From Merdivicinus sp050943495 (GTDB lineage Bacteria; Bacillota; Clostridia; Oscillospirales; Ruminococcaceae): a DNA stretch of 64,000 nucleotides. Both the position numbers and the translations under genes were made by a program. Shown piece after piece: positions 1 through 7,767 of this stretch (the stretch's first letter is position 1; every line of letters starts with the position of its first letter). Where the stretch lies: positions 451,417 to 515,416 of the forward strand of contig JBMNPH010000001.1 in the NCBI GenBank assembly GCA_050943495.1, given 5' to 3'. The notes under the pieces are model-generated. The model saw only the letters and a program-made list of their open reading frames with translations, was not told the origin of the DNA and searched no databases.

Positions 1-633
1 CGGCAGGTTCGCTTTGACGTCGGCTTAGTTTTTCAGTATCCGGAGTATCAGCTTTTTGAGGAAACTGTTTATAAGGATATTGCGTTTGGTCCGCGGAATA
101 TGGGACTGAGTGAGCAGGAAATTCATGACCGTGTCCTAAAAGCGGCGGAATTTTCGGGACTAAAACCGGAATTGCTGGAAAAAAGTCCTTTTGAACTTTC
201 CGGAGGACAGAAACGCCGGGTTGCAATTGCGGGAGTCATTGCGATGGAACCAAAGGTGCTGATTCTGGATGAGCCGACAGCTGGACTGGATCCTAAGGGA
301 CGGAATAAAATTCTCAATCAGATCAAAAATTATCACGATCAGGTGGGAAATACCATTTTGTTGGTATCGCACAGCATGGAAGATGTCGCCATGTTCGCGG
401 ACAAGGTTCTGGTAATGAACAAGGCCAAACTTTTCGCGTATGATACGGTGGAAAATGTCTTTGCGCGTAGTGAAGAACTCAAAGCCATTCGCCTGTCAGT
501 GCCGCAGATTACGAATGTATTCCACCGCTTGAATGAGGAAGGCTATCCGGTGCCGCGCAATGTTTATACGGTCGCCTATGCCAAACGTAAATTGCTGGCG
601 GAACTCGAAAGGGAGGGCAAGCTTCATGCTTAG
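1..633 (+). CDS. ecfA2: Energy-coupling factor transporter ATPase EcfA2 (5' end cut by window)
   Basis: The reading frame is open from base 1, so the N-terminus and Walker A lie outside the window. The visible part starts near the Q-loop (FQYPEYQLFEE) and contains the ABC signature LSGGQKRRVAIAG, Walker B VLILDEPTAGLD and the switch histidine in LVSHSMED. In known ECF transporters two such ATPases bind EcfT and power uptake of vitamins and other trace nutrients through exchangeable S-components. The Q-loop wording and the immediate neighbour EcfT separate it from general ABC ATPases. The stop overlaps the ecfT start by 8 bases, so translation is likely coupled. ecfA1 is expected just upstream, outside the window. 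Confidence 0.95.
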   Translation, partial: RQVRFDVGLVFQYPEYQLFEETVYKDIAFGPRNMGLSEQEIHDRVLKAAEFSGLKPELLEKSPFELSGGQKRRVAIAGVIAMEPKVLILDEPTAGLDPKGRNKILNQIKNYHDQVGNTILLVSHSMEDVAMFADKVLVMNKAKLFAYDTVENVFARSEELKAIRLSVPQITNVFHRLNEEGYPVPRNVYTVAYAKRKLLAELEREGKLHA

Positions 634-1438
634 AGATATTACCATCGGGCAGTATTTTCCCGGACATTCCGCGATTCACCGGTTGGATCCCCGTGTGAAA
701 ATTATCCTGGTAATGGCTTACATTGTGCTGCTCTTTTTTGTGAAAACCTATGTCGGATTTGCGGTTTCGATCCTGTTTCTAGGAATTTGCTATGCGATTG
801 CACATATTCCATTGAAAATGATTCTAAAAAGTTTAAAACCCATCGTTCCGATTCTGATTTTTACCGGATTACTGAACATGCTGTTTATCAATACCGGCAA
901 GCCTTTTTTCAAATGGGGAATCATTTCGATTTCATGGGATGGAATTGATATGGCAGTAACGATGGCAATCCGCGTCATCTGCCTGATTGCCGCTTCTTCG
1001 CTGCTAACTTATACGACCTCACCAATTGCGCTGACGGACGCGATCGAACGTCTGCTCAAGCCGCTTAAGGTGCTGAAATTTCCGGTACATGAACTTGCCA
1101 TGATGATGTCGATTGCGCTGCGTTTTATCCCGACACTGGTCGAGGAGACAGATAAGATCATGTCAGCACAGAAGGCTCGCGGTGCTGATTTGGAGTCTGG
1201 CGGCTTGATTCAACGTGCGAAGGCCTTGGTGCCGATCCTGATTCCGCTGTTTATTTCGGCGTTCCGCCGGGCAGAAGAACTGGCGTTGGCAATGGAATGC
1301 CGCTGCTATCACGGAGGCGAGGGGCGTACCCGTATGAAACAGCTCCACATGGGAACAGGAGATGCAGTGGCAGCAGCTATTACAGTTGTTGTAGCAGCTG
1401 CCGTCATCGTGCTGAATTATCTGCCGTTTATCTGGTGA
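626..1438 (+). CDS. ecfT: Energy-coupling factor transporter transmembrane protein EcfT
   Basis: This 270-residue integral membrane protein is the scaffold of the ECF transporter: it holds the two ATPases and the substrate-binding S-component. Several hydrophobic helices fill roughly residues 25-130 and the C-terminus. The two coupling-helix signatures are present as QKARGAD and ALAMECRCYHGG. The ATG at 626 was chosen because GGGAGG lies about 10 bases upstream and homologues start LRDITIGQYFPG; the frame is open further upstream but that part reads as out-of-frame ecfA2. truA follows after 4 bases. No S-component gene is visible, so the substrate cannot be told from this window. Confidence 0.95.
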   Translation: MLRDITIGQYFPGHSAIHRLDPRVKIILVMAYIVLLFFVKTYVGFAVSILFLGICYAIAHIPLKMILKSLKPIVPILIFTGLLNMLFINTGKPFFKWGIISISWDGIDMAVTMAIRVICLIAASSLLTYTTSPIALTDAIERLLKPLKVLKFPVHELAMMMSIALRFIPTLVEETDKIMSAQKARGADLESGGLIQRAKALVPILIPLFISAFRRAEELALAMECRCYHGGEGRTRMKQLHMGTGDAVAAAITVVVAAAVIVLNYLPFIW

Positions 1439-1442
1439 ACAC

Positions 1443-2228
1443 ATGCGGAAATTATTGTTTGAAATTGCCTATCAGGGACGAAATTATCACGGATATCAGG
1501 TTCAGGAGAATGCTCGAACGGTTGCGGAAACCTTACAGGATGCCATTGAAATGGTCTGGAAAAAGCGGGAAGATATTGTCGGATGTTCGCGCACAGATGC
1601 CGGGGTTCATGCCAATCAGTATTTTTTTCATATGGTAACGGAACATACCATTCCAGTGAAGGCTGCGGTGATTGCCTTAAATAATATGCTGCCGGATGAT
1701 ATTGCGGTGTTAAGCTGCCGGGAAGTCCCAATGGATTTTCATGCACGGTATAGTGTAAGTGCAAAGGAATATTTATATAAAATTTGGGATGCACCGGTTC
1801 GGAATCCATTTTTGGATGGGCTTGCTCTACATTATCGTCATCGTTTGAATGAAGGGCTTCTGCATCAATGTGCCCAGGAATTTTTGGGCGGCCATGATTT
1901 TATCGGCTTTTGTAGTGCTGGCGGTAAAACGCATGATACATTCCGTCATATTTATGAGACTTCAGTAACTCGTCAGGGCGATTTGGTGGAGTTTCGGGTA
2001 AAGGGAGATGGGTTTCTTTACAATATGGTTCGGATTATGGTGGGAACGCTATTGCTGGCGGATTTGGGCAAACTTCAGCAGGGGGATATTACACGGATTC
2101 TTGCAGCAAAAGATCGTACTGCGGCTGGAATTACGGCATCTCCGGCCGGTTTATATTTGAACCGGGTGTTTTATCCCGCGGAATCTCTGACAGGAGGCTG
2201 TTGTGAAAAGGAATCAACAAAAATCTGA
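1443..2228 (+). CDS. truA: tRNA pseudouridine(38-40) synthase TruA
   Basis: Isomerises uridine to pseudouridine at positions 38-40 of the tRNA anticodon arm. The protein has 261 residues, normal for the family. The active-site motif SRTDAGVHA carries the catalytic aspartate at about residue 52. The second half contains FCSAGGKTHDTFR and the conserved FLYNMVRIMVGTLL segment. The order ecfA1-ecfA2-ecfT-truA downstream of ribosomal protein genes is widespread in Firmicutes, which supports the call. The 3' end overlaps the next gene by 26 bases, and that gene's ribosome binding site lies inside truA. Confidence 0.97.
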   Translation: MRKLLFEIAYQGRNYHGYQVQENARTVAETLQDAIEMVWKKREDIVGCSRTDAGVHANQYFFHMVTEHTIPVKAAVIALNNMLPDDIAVLSCREVPMDFHARYSVSAKEYLYKIWDAPVRNPFLDGLALHYRHRLNEGLLHQCAQEFLGGHDFIGFCSAGGKTHDTFRHIYETSVTRQGDLVEFRVKGDGFLYNMVRIMVGTLLLADLGKLQQGDITRILAAKDRTAAGITASPAGLYLNRVFYPAESLTGGCCEKESTKI

Positions 2229-3453
2229 TGAAAAAAAATATGATATCGAGGAATTCCGGCGAAAAAAGAAACGAGAAAAACTGTTGCATCGTCTTATTCG
2301 AGCAGCAGTGATTCTTCTGTTATTAGGCGGTGCAGCGGGATTTCTATATGCTTATGAGAAATACGATTTAGGTGGGCTTCTCGATTCTGCACAAACGCCA
2401 AATGCGCCAGTATCTCAGTCTACAACGATGCAGACAGGTAGTTTTCCTGTCTGGCTGGATGCCACAAATCCATTGGATATGGAGATTTTTGGGTCTGGTA
2501 TGGTTCTTCTAACGAATGATGAAGTTGCTGTGCTGGGATCCGATGGCAGCGTTTCTTCTCAGTATGTTCATGGCTTTACCAATCCCGTTCTTCGGATTGG
2601 AGATAACCGTTATCTTTTGTATGACCGTGGCGGATATGGTTACCGCGTCGAAAACCAGTTGGGAACAATTGCTGATGGGCGATCTTCTAATACTATATTG
2701 TCAGGTACCAGCGGTCATACTTCCACTTTTGCTTTAGTGACAACGAAGGATTACTATGCGGGCAGTATAATTGTATATGGGAAAAATGGACGGGAATTGA
2801 TGACCTGGGACAGCACGGAACAGATTGTCGATCTGGCTTTTTCTCCAAATGATCGATATTTGGCAGCTGCCACTGTTATTTTTGAGACATCGGGTGTTTT
2901 GAGTGCCCGGGTTCATCTTTTTGATACGGATAAACAGAAAGAAATTGCAGTTGCAGATTTTTCGGATGCCCTTCCCATTGCCGTGAATATTCTGGAGGAC
3001 GGAACCGTTCATTTAGTAACAGATCAATTTTTGGGAATTTTGACAGAGGATTTTTCCGAACAATCGAAAGTACCCTATTTACAGCCGCTGCGAAAGTATC
3101 AGTTTAGCCATCAGAACACTCTGCTGGTGACTTCAAGTGCAAATGAAGTGTCTTCTACCCTTTCGCTCGTTTCCAAAAATGGAGAGAAACAGGATCAAAC
3201 TATACGCAATTCTATTACAGACATCTGTCTGAATGAGGAAGGATTATGTGTATTAGCAGGCGGCAGCATCCGCACCTACTCTCTGAAAATGGAAATGCTG
3301 CAAACAGAGCAGGTTGCCAGCGATGTTTTTCAGGTTCTATATAACAAAGGAGAGGTCTATACAATGAGTGCCAGCTGCTTGGATAAGCTTTCGCGTCAAA
3401 AGGCTGCTGAGGCAGAATCCTCCCTGCCTATGAATGAGGAGGTATCGGAATGA
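2203..3453 (+). CDS. DUF5711-type membrane-anchored beta-propeller-like protein
   Basis: The function is unknown. The 416-residue product begins with a very basic cytoplasmic stretch (RRKKKREKLLHR), then one transmembrane helix at about residues 30-52, then a large extracytoplasmic part. That part has repeated short strands of the kind GSGMVLLTNDEVAVLGSDG and LAFSPNDRYLAAAT, which suggest a WD40- or PQQ-like propeller; it resembles DUF5711. The start is GTG at 2203, with a perfect AGGAGG at 2192-2197 inside the end of truA. Its stop overlaps the next ATG (ATGA), so it is probably co-translated with the CvpA-like gene. A sensor or envelope-assembly role would be a guess. Confidence 0.8.
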   Translation: MKRNQQKSDEKKYDIEEFRRKKKREKLLHRLIRAAVILLLLGGAAGFLYAYEKYDLGGLLDSAQTPNAPVSQSTTMQTGSFPVWLDATNPLDMEIFGSGMVLLTNDEVAVLGSDGSVSSQYVHGFTNPVLRIGDNRYLLYDRGGYGYRVENQLGTIADGRSSNTILSGTSGHTSTFALVTTKDYYAGSIIVYGKNGRELMTWDSTEQIVDLAFSPNDRYLAAATVIFETSGVLSARVHLFDTDKQKEIAVADFSDALPIAVNILEDGTVHLVTDQFLGILTEDFSEQSKVPYLQPLRKYQFSHQNTLLVTSSANEVSSTLSLVSKNGEKQDQTIRNSITDICLNEEGLCVLAGGSIRTYSLKMEMLQTEQVASDVFQVLYNKGEVYTMSASCLDKLSRQKAAEAESSLPMNEEVSE

Positions 3454-4193
3454 ATATTCCATCAATTTTATTAGATGTTATTTTTGCGGTGACCGTGATT
3501 TGGATTATCTATACGGCATATCGGCAGGGATTTTTGCAGAGTGTTGTTCGAACCCTTGGATATTTGGCGGCAGTTATCATTGCATTTTTCGGTGGCCGAA
3601 TGCTGTCAGAAGCTTGTTATCAGCTATTTTTTCGGGATAGGCTGCGTGCAAGTCTGGAAACTGCTCTTTTGGAATCTGCAGAGGGGAATAATTTTTCGGA
3701 AAAGATTTCTGCTACGATAGAAGCTTTACCCAAGTTAGTACAAAATTTGTTGGAAACAGCTGGAATGGGGCCGGATGCGTTGGCAGATCGTCTGTCCGGT
3801 TCAATGGAACAGTCTGCTCACGAATTAAGTGGAATGATTTTGGAAACAATTTTGCATCCCCTGATTGCTACTTTACTGTATGGCATCTGTTTTCTGGTAT
3901 TGTTCAGCGCAGTGATGATACTGGTTCGTTGTCTGGCAAAAGCAGCCCGCGGTGTTCGTCATATTCCGCTGGTCGGATCGGTTAATTCGTTGCTCGGTGC
4001 TGCAATGGGATTGATTCAAGCTTTGGCAATATGGTTTGTTATTTCGGCCGTACTGGAATTTATCATTGGTATGACAGGCGGTACGGAGTGGTTGAACCGC
4101 CAAACAATATCTGATAGTTTTCTGTTCGGTAGATTTTGTGAATGGACGGGCAGTATTTTTCCAACGTTGAATGAAATCACATCTTGGAGGTAA
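3450..4193 (+). CDS. CvpA family membrane protein
   Basis: The protein has 247 residues with about four transmembrane helices: an N-terminal pair (residues 5-25 and 33-50), then two or three more at about 130-160 and 180-215. The spacer between the halves (residues 60-130) is soluble and helix-rich. The first segment (LLDVIFAVTVIWIIYTAYRQG) fits CvpA, which is linked to colicin V production in E. coli and more generally to envelope integrity. The ATG overlaps the preceding stop. The relation to the neighbours DUF5711 and the phospholipid enzyme is not established, though all three are envelope proteins. Confidence 0.8.
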   Translation: MNIPSILLDVIFAVTVIWIIYTAYRQGFLQSVVRTLGYLAAVIIAFFGGRMLSEACYQLFFRDRLRASLETALLESAEGNNFSEKISATIEALPKLVQNLLETAGMGPDALADRLSGSMEQSAHELSGMILETILHPLIATLLYGICFLVLFSAVMILVRCLAKAARGVRHIPLVGSVNSLLGAAMGLIQALAIWFVISAVLEFIIGMTGGTEWLNRQTISDSFLFGRFCEWTGSIFPTLNEITSWR

Positions 4194-4200
4194 TATCCCC

Positions 4201-4731
4201 ATGAATATTCCCAATAGTTTAACTGTGATTCGGATTTTACTCGTGCCGCTATTTATTTGGACTTTTTTTCATCTTTCGCCTGAATATGCTTATGTTCCGG
4301 TATTGTTGCTGCTGTTATCCGGATTGACGGATATTGCGGATGGATTTATTGCGCGGAAATTTCATATGATTACTCCTTTAGGACGGTTTTTGGATCCAGT
4401 GGCAGACAAACTGACGATCTGTACCGCAATTATCTGTTTGTCGTTGCGCCATCAAATTGTTTGGATTCTCGTTGGAATTTATGTTGTCAAAGAAGTAACA
4501 TTGGCTTTGATTGGATTGGCAAGGCTTAAGAGCTGGCGTAATTCCATTGCAGCAAAGTGGTATGGAAAAGCTTCTACAGTTTTGTTATACATATTGATGC
4601 TTTCGATTATGTTATTTCCCACCATTTCAGACCGCGTGATTTTGATTTTGATGATTCCGCCTGTGATTTTCATTATTTTGTCATTTATTTTTTACCTGAA
4701 AGAGATTAACATTCATAAAAAAGAGTTATAA
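4201..4731 (+). CDS. pgsA: CDP-alcohol phosphatidyltransferase, probably phosphatidylglycerophosphate synthase PgsA
   Basis: A 176-residue membrane enzyme that moves a phosphatidyl group from CDP-diacylglycerol to an alcohol; PgsA uses glycerol-3-phosphate and makes phosphatidylglycerol phosphate. The family motif is complete: D-x2-D-G-x2-A-R-x8-G-x3-D-x3-D, seen as DIADGFIARKF followed by LGRFLDPVADK. The ATG at 4201 was chosen because TTGGAGG sits 10 bases upstream; the frame is open to 4171 but overlaps the preceding gene. Length and the MNIPNSLTVIRILLVP N-terminus are typical of PgsA, but a related phosphatidyltransferase cannot be excluded. Confidence 0.85.
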   Translation: MNIPNSLTVIRILLVPLFIWTFFHLSPEYAYVPVLLLLLSGLTDIADGFIARKFHMITPLGRFLDPVADKLTICTAIICLSLRHQIVWILVGIYVVKEVTLALIGLARLKSWRNSIAAKWYGKASTVLLYILMLSIMLFPTISDRVILILMIPPVIFIILSFIFYLKEINIHKKEL

Positions 4732-4793
4732 TAGAAAGTATGGATATCCGTACATAGATTGCAGCGGTTATCCAAGAAAGGAAAACACGATTA

Positions 4794-7097
4794 ATGATGG
4801 ATATGATGTGCTGTAAATGTAAGAAGCGTCCTGCTATGCTCTTTGTTGCAAAATTTGACGGAAAAGAGATGGTAAATGAAGGGTATTGTCTCAAATGCGC
4901 TTCTGAATTGGGATTACCCCAGGTAAAGTCCATGATGGACAGTATGGGAATTACGAAAGAAGATTTGGATCAGCTGGATGAGCAGCTGGATTCTTTTCAA
5001 AATATGGAAGATGGGATGTTTGAGCCAGGCGGCGCCGAAACGATGACTCCTTTTTTGCAGAAACTGTTTGGCGGGCATCCGTCAGAGGAAGGGGAAGAAG
5101 GGGCGATTGTTCCTAGCGGAAATTCGGATGAAAAGACCAAAGAAGGTGCATCCTATTCGGGATCTTCCAAAAAAGAAAAAAATAAGAAGAGTTTTCTCGA
5201 AAATTTCTGTGTTAATCTGACCGAAAAAGCACGGAATGGTGAGATGGATCGCATTATTGGGCGAGACAGCGAAATTTATCGTGTCATTCAGATTCTGAGT
5301 CGGCGCCAAAAGAATAATCCTTGCTTAATTGGTGAACCAGGTGTCGGTAAGACTGCAATTGCAGAAGGGATTGCACAGCGGATTGTTCAAGGAGATGTTC
5401 CTTTCCGCCTACTGGATAAAGAAGTGTATTTGCTGGATTTAACAGCTCTAGTAGCAGGAACTCAGTTCCGTGGTCAGTTTGAAAGCCGCGTGAAAGGACT
5501 CATTGAAGAAGTCAAAAAGCGTAAGAATGTTATTCTCTTTATCGATGAGGTCCACACACTGGTTGGAACCGGCGATGCAGAAGGATCTATGAGTGCTGCC
5601 AACATTATGAAGCCGGCTTTGTCGCGCGGCGAAATTCAGGTGATTGGTGCTACCACATATGGAGAATATCGCAAATATATTGAAAAAGATTCCGCACTGG
5701 AACGCCGTTTTCAGCCGGTTAAGGTCGAGGAACCGACGATTGCGCAAACGATTGAGGTTTTGAAGGGAATTCGGGAATATTATCAGAATCACCATAAAGT
5801 TCAGATTCCGGATGAAATTCTGGAGGCATGCGCTCATTTGTCTGAACGCTATATAACCGATCGTTTCCTGCCGGATAAGGCAATTGACTTGTTGGATGAA
5901 TCGGCTGCTTGTGCTTCTATTAAGAGTACCATTCTGACTGATTATGAAAAACTCAACAAGCAATTGAAAACACTTCTCGATCATCAGCAGGAACTGGAAC
6001 AGCAGACTGAGAATCCGGATTATGAAGCAATTGCCAAAGCACGGGCTGATGTGATTGTTGTGAAGGAACGGCTCAAGGAAATCGAACCGAAAATTCAGGA
6101 TGTTCGAGTAACAATGGATGATGTTGCCAAAGTTGTGGAACTGTGGACCGGCATTCCGGCTGAAAAGATCAATGAGAGTGAATTTGCGCGGCTTGCTCGT
6201 CTGGAGGAAAACCTCAAAGCACGTATTATCGGCCAAGATGAAGCAATTCAGGCTGTTACTGCTGCTATCCGCCGTTCGAAGGTGCATTTAAGTAAGAAAC
6301 GCCGTCCGGCATCTTTCATTTTTGTCGGGCCGACTGGCGTCGGAAAAACGGAACTCGTCAAGGTGCTGGCAGAAGAACTTTTTGATGATAAAACCGATCC
6401 ATTGATTCGAGTGGATATGTCGGAATATATGGAAAAGCATGCGGTTTCCCGTCTGATTGGTTCACCTCCCGGTTATGTTGGTTTTGATGAAGCCGGACAG
6501 CTAACTGAAAAAGTCCGCCGCCGTCCATATTCAGTGGTTCTGTTTGACGAAATTGAGAAGGCCCACCCAGATGTGATGAATATTCTGCTTCAAATTCTGG
6601 ATGAAGGACGCATTACTGATGCGCAGGGAAGAACTGTTAATTTTGAAAATACGGTTGTTGTAATGACGTCCAATGCCGGTTCCAATGATAAGACGGGCAT
6701 AGTTGGCTTTAATCAGACCGAAAAGAGTGCGGCAAAGGAAAAAGCTATGAAAGGTCTGTCTGCATTCCTACGTCCGGAATTTATGGCACGTGTGGATGAA
6801 ATTGTCGTCTTTAACCCGCTGACACAGCAGGATTTGGAGAAGATCGCAGTATTGATGTTGGATGAGATGAAAGAGCCTCTGGCAGAAATCGCTTTATCCC
6901 TTGCGTATTCTCCGGAAGTTCCGCAGCTGTTGGCCCGAAAGGCGGAAGGCGGCAAGTTTGCCGCCCGTGATCTGCGCAGCACTATTCGGCGAGAGGTTGA
7001 GGATAAGGTGGCAGCATTGTTGACCAGCGTTTCTTCGGCTGGAAAGACCGTCTATCTTGCAGCTGAAAATGATGAAATTGTTGTTTCGTTAGGTTAA
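4794..7097 (+). CDS. clpE: ClpE-like ATP-dependent Clp protease ATP-binding subunit
   Basis: A 767-residue AAA+ unfoldase expected to feed substrates to ClpP. The N-terminus has a zinc finger with CxxC pairs at residues 6/9 and 32/35, typical of ClpE rather than ClpC, then an acidic linker. The first ATPase has Walker A GEPGVGKTAIAE and Walker B VILFIDEVH; the second has GPTGVGKTELVK and VVLFDEIEKAH. A ClpP-docking loop of VGF type is present (TGIVGFNQ, near residue 635). A UvrB/C-like coiled-coil region lies near residues 400-430. No CtsR or CIRCE operator was found upstream. A terminator follows, so this gene ends the operon that begins with ecfA. Confidence 0.9.
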   Translation: MMDMMCCKCKKRPAMLFVAKFDGKEMVNEGYCLKCASELGLPQVKSMMDSMGITKEDLDQLDEQLDSFQNMEDGMFEPGGAETMTPFLQKLFGGHPSEEGEEGAIVPSGNSDEKTKEGASYSGSSKKEKNKKSFLENFCVNLTEKARNGEMDRIIGRDSEIYRVIQILSRRQKNNPCLIGEPGVGKTAIAEGIAQRIVQGDVPFRLLDKEVYLLDLTALVAGTQFRGQFESRVKGLIEEVKKRKNVILFIDEVHTLVGTGDAEGSMSAANIMKPALSRGEIQVIGATTYGEYRKYIEKDSALERRFQPVKVEEPTIAQTIEVLKGIREYYQNHHKVQIPDEILEACAHLSERYITDRFLPDKAIDLLDESAACASIKSTILTDYEKLNKQLKTLLDHQQELEQQTENPDYEAIAKARADVIVVKERLKEIEPKIQDVRVTMDDVAKVVELWTGIPAEKINESEFARLARLEENLKARIIGQDEAIQAVTAAIRRSKVHLSKKRRPASFIFVGPTGVGKTELVKVLAEELFDDKTDPLIRVDMSEYMEKHAVSRLIGSPPGYVGFDEAGQLTEKVRRRPYSVVLFDEIEKAHPDVMNILLQILDEGRITDAQGRTVNFENTVVVMTSNAGSNDKTGIVGFNQTEKSAAKEKAMKGLSAFLRPEFMARVDEIVVFNPLTQQDLEKIAVLMLDEMKEPLAEIALSLAYSPEVPQLLARKAEGGKFAARDLRSTIRREVEDKVAALLTSVSSAGKTVYLAAENDEIVVSLG

Positions 7098-7108
7098 ATT
7101 GAATGAAA

Positions 7109-7143
7109 ACCGGTTGGATCCAAAGTCCAACCGGTATTTTTTT
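7109..7143 (+). terminator. Intrinsic terminator after clpE-like gene
   Basis: A perfect 10-bp stem, ACCGGTTGGA with TCCAACCGGT, has a 7-base loop and is followed by a run of seven T. It closes the ecf-truA-clpE transcription unit. Confidence 0.92.
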
Positions 7144-7183
7144 GCGATAATGTGAACATTTCGGAAAAGAATTTCGGAATGCA

Positions 7184-7212
7184 TTGACAGAAGAGTAGAA
7201 ATTCGATAAACT
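7184..7212 (+). promoter_or_regulatory. Sigma-A promoter of the marR-ABC exporter operon
   Basis: TTGACA at 7184-7189 and TAAACT at 7207-7212 are separated by 17 bases. The predicted transcript start is near 7219, inside the operator-like repeat that follows. Confidence 0.75.
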
Positions 7213-7214
7213 AT

Positions 7215-7235
7215 TTAAGTAACCTAATTAAGTAA
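7215..7235 (+). promoter_or_regulatory. Probable MarR operator between -10 box and ribosome binding site
   Basis: TTAAGTAACCTAATTAA is an imperfect palindrome, and TTAAGTAA occurs twice, 13 bases apart (7215 and 7228). It directly follows the -10 box and precedes marR, which is a common autoregulatory position in this family. That MarR binds here is inferred. Confidence 0.55.
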
Positions 7236-7262
7236 GATAAGTATATAGAAAGGAGGATGAAA

Positions 7263-7742
7263 ATGGATCAAAATAATCAGTGGATTGGGTTATTCCAATC
7301 AATTGATCGCTTACGCCGTACGTGGCGTAATTTAGCCTTGGAGGAACATTCGATCAACAAGTCACAATTGTTTACTCTTATCAATCTGCGGTACAAGGGA
7401 ATTTCCTGTTTGAGCGGATTGGACGAAAGTGATCCATTTGAACCCATGACCTTGTCCGGGTTAGCGCGTGCAATGGGACAGACCATGCCGGCGCTCAGCC
7501 AGAGGATATCACAGCTGGATCAGATGGGGTACGTGGCCCGTACGCAAGATCAGAATGATAAGCGGACAGTCTGGATCCAGTTAACACCTGAGGGATTGGA
7601 ATTGATTCAGAAAATACAGAAGTATTTTGCAGAACGTCTTTCACAGGTGACACAGATTCTGGGAGAGGAAAAAATGATGCAGATTCAGGGGGATTTTCAT
7701 AGCCTGGCAAGTGCAATCGAACAGGTTTTCCTTACAGAATGA
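7263..7742 (+). CDS. MarR family transcriptional regulator
   Basis: A 159-residue winged-helix regulator, most likely the autoregulator and substrate sensor of the two ABC exporter genes that follow. The recognition helix and wing are seen as ALSQRISQLDQMGYVARTQDQNDKR, split here as LSQRISQLDQMGYV and RTQDQNDKRTVWI, followed by the typical LTPEGLELIQ helix. The ATG at 7263 sits 6 bases after AGGAGG (7251-7256); the earlier in-frame ATG at 7257 touches the Shine-Dalgarno and is unlikely. The ligand is unknown, but MarR plus paired exporters usually points to efflux of toxic compounds or lipophilic drugs. Confidence 0.9.
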   Translation: MDQNNQWIGLFQSIDRLRRTWRNLALEEHSINKSQLFTLINLRYKGISCLSGLDESDPFEPMTLSGLARAMGQTMPALSQRISQLDQMGYVARTQDQNDKRTVWIQLTPEGLELIQKIQKYFAERLSQVTQILGEEKMMQIQGDFHSLASAIEQVFLTE

Positions 7743-7767
7743 GAACAATAGCAGAGGAGAGAATGGA

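Noticed and set aside
5448..6287. 279-codon minus-strand ORF opposite the clpE-like gene
   Set aside because: It lies entirely within an intact AAA+ protein gene and shows no motif.
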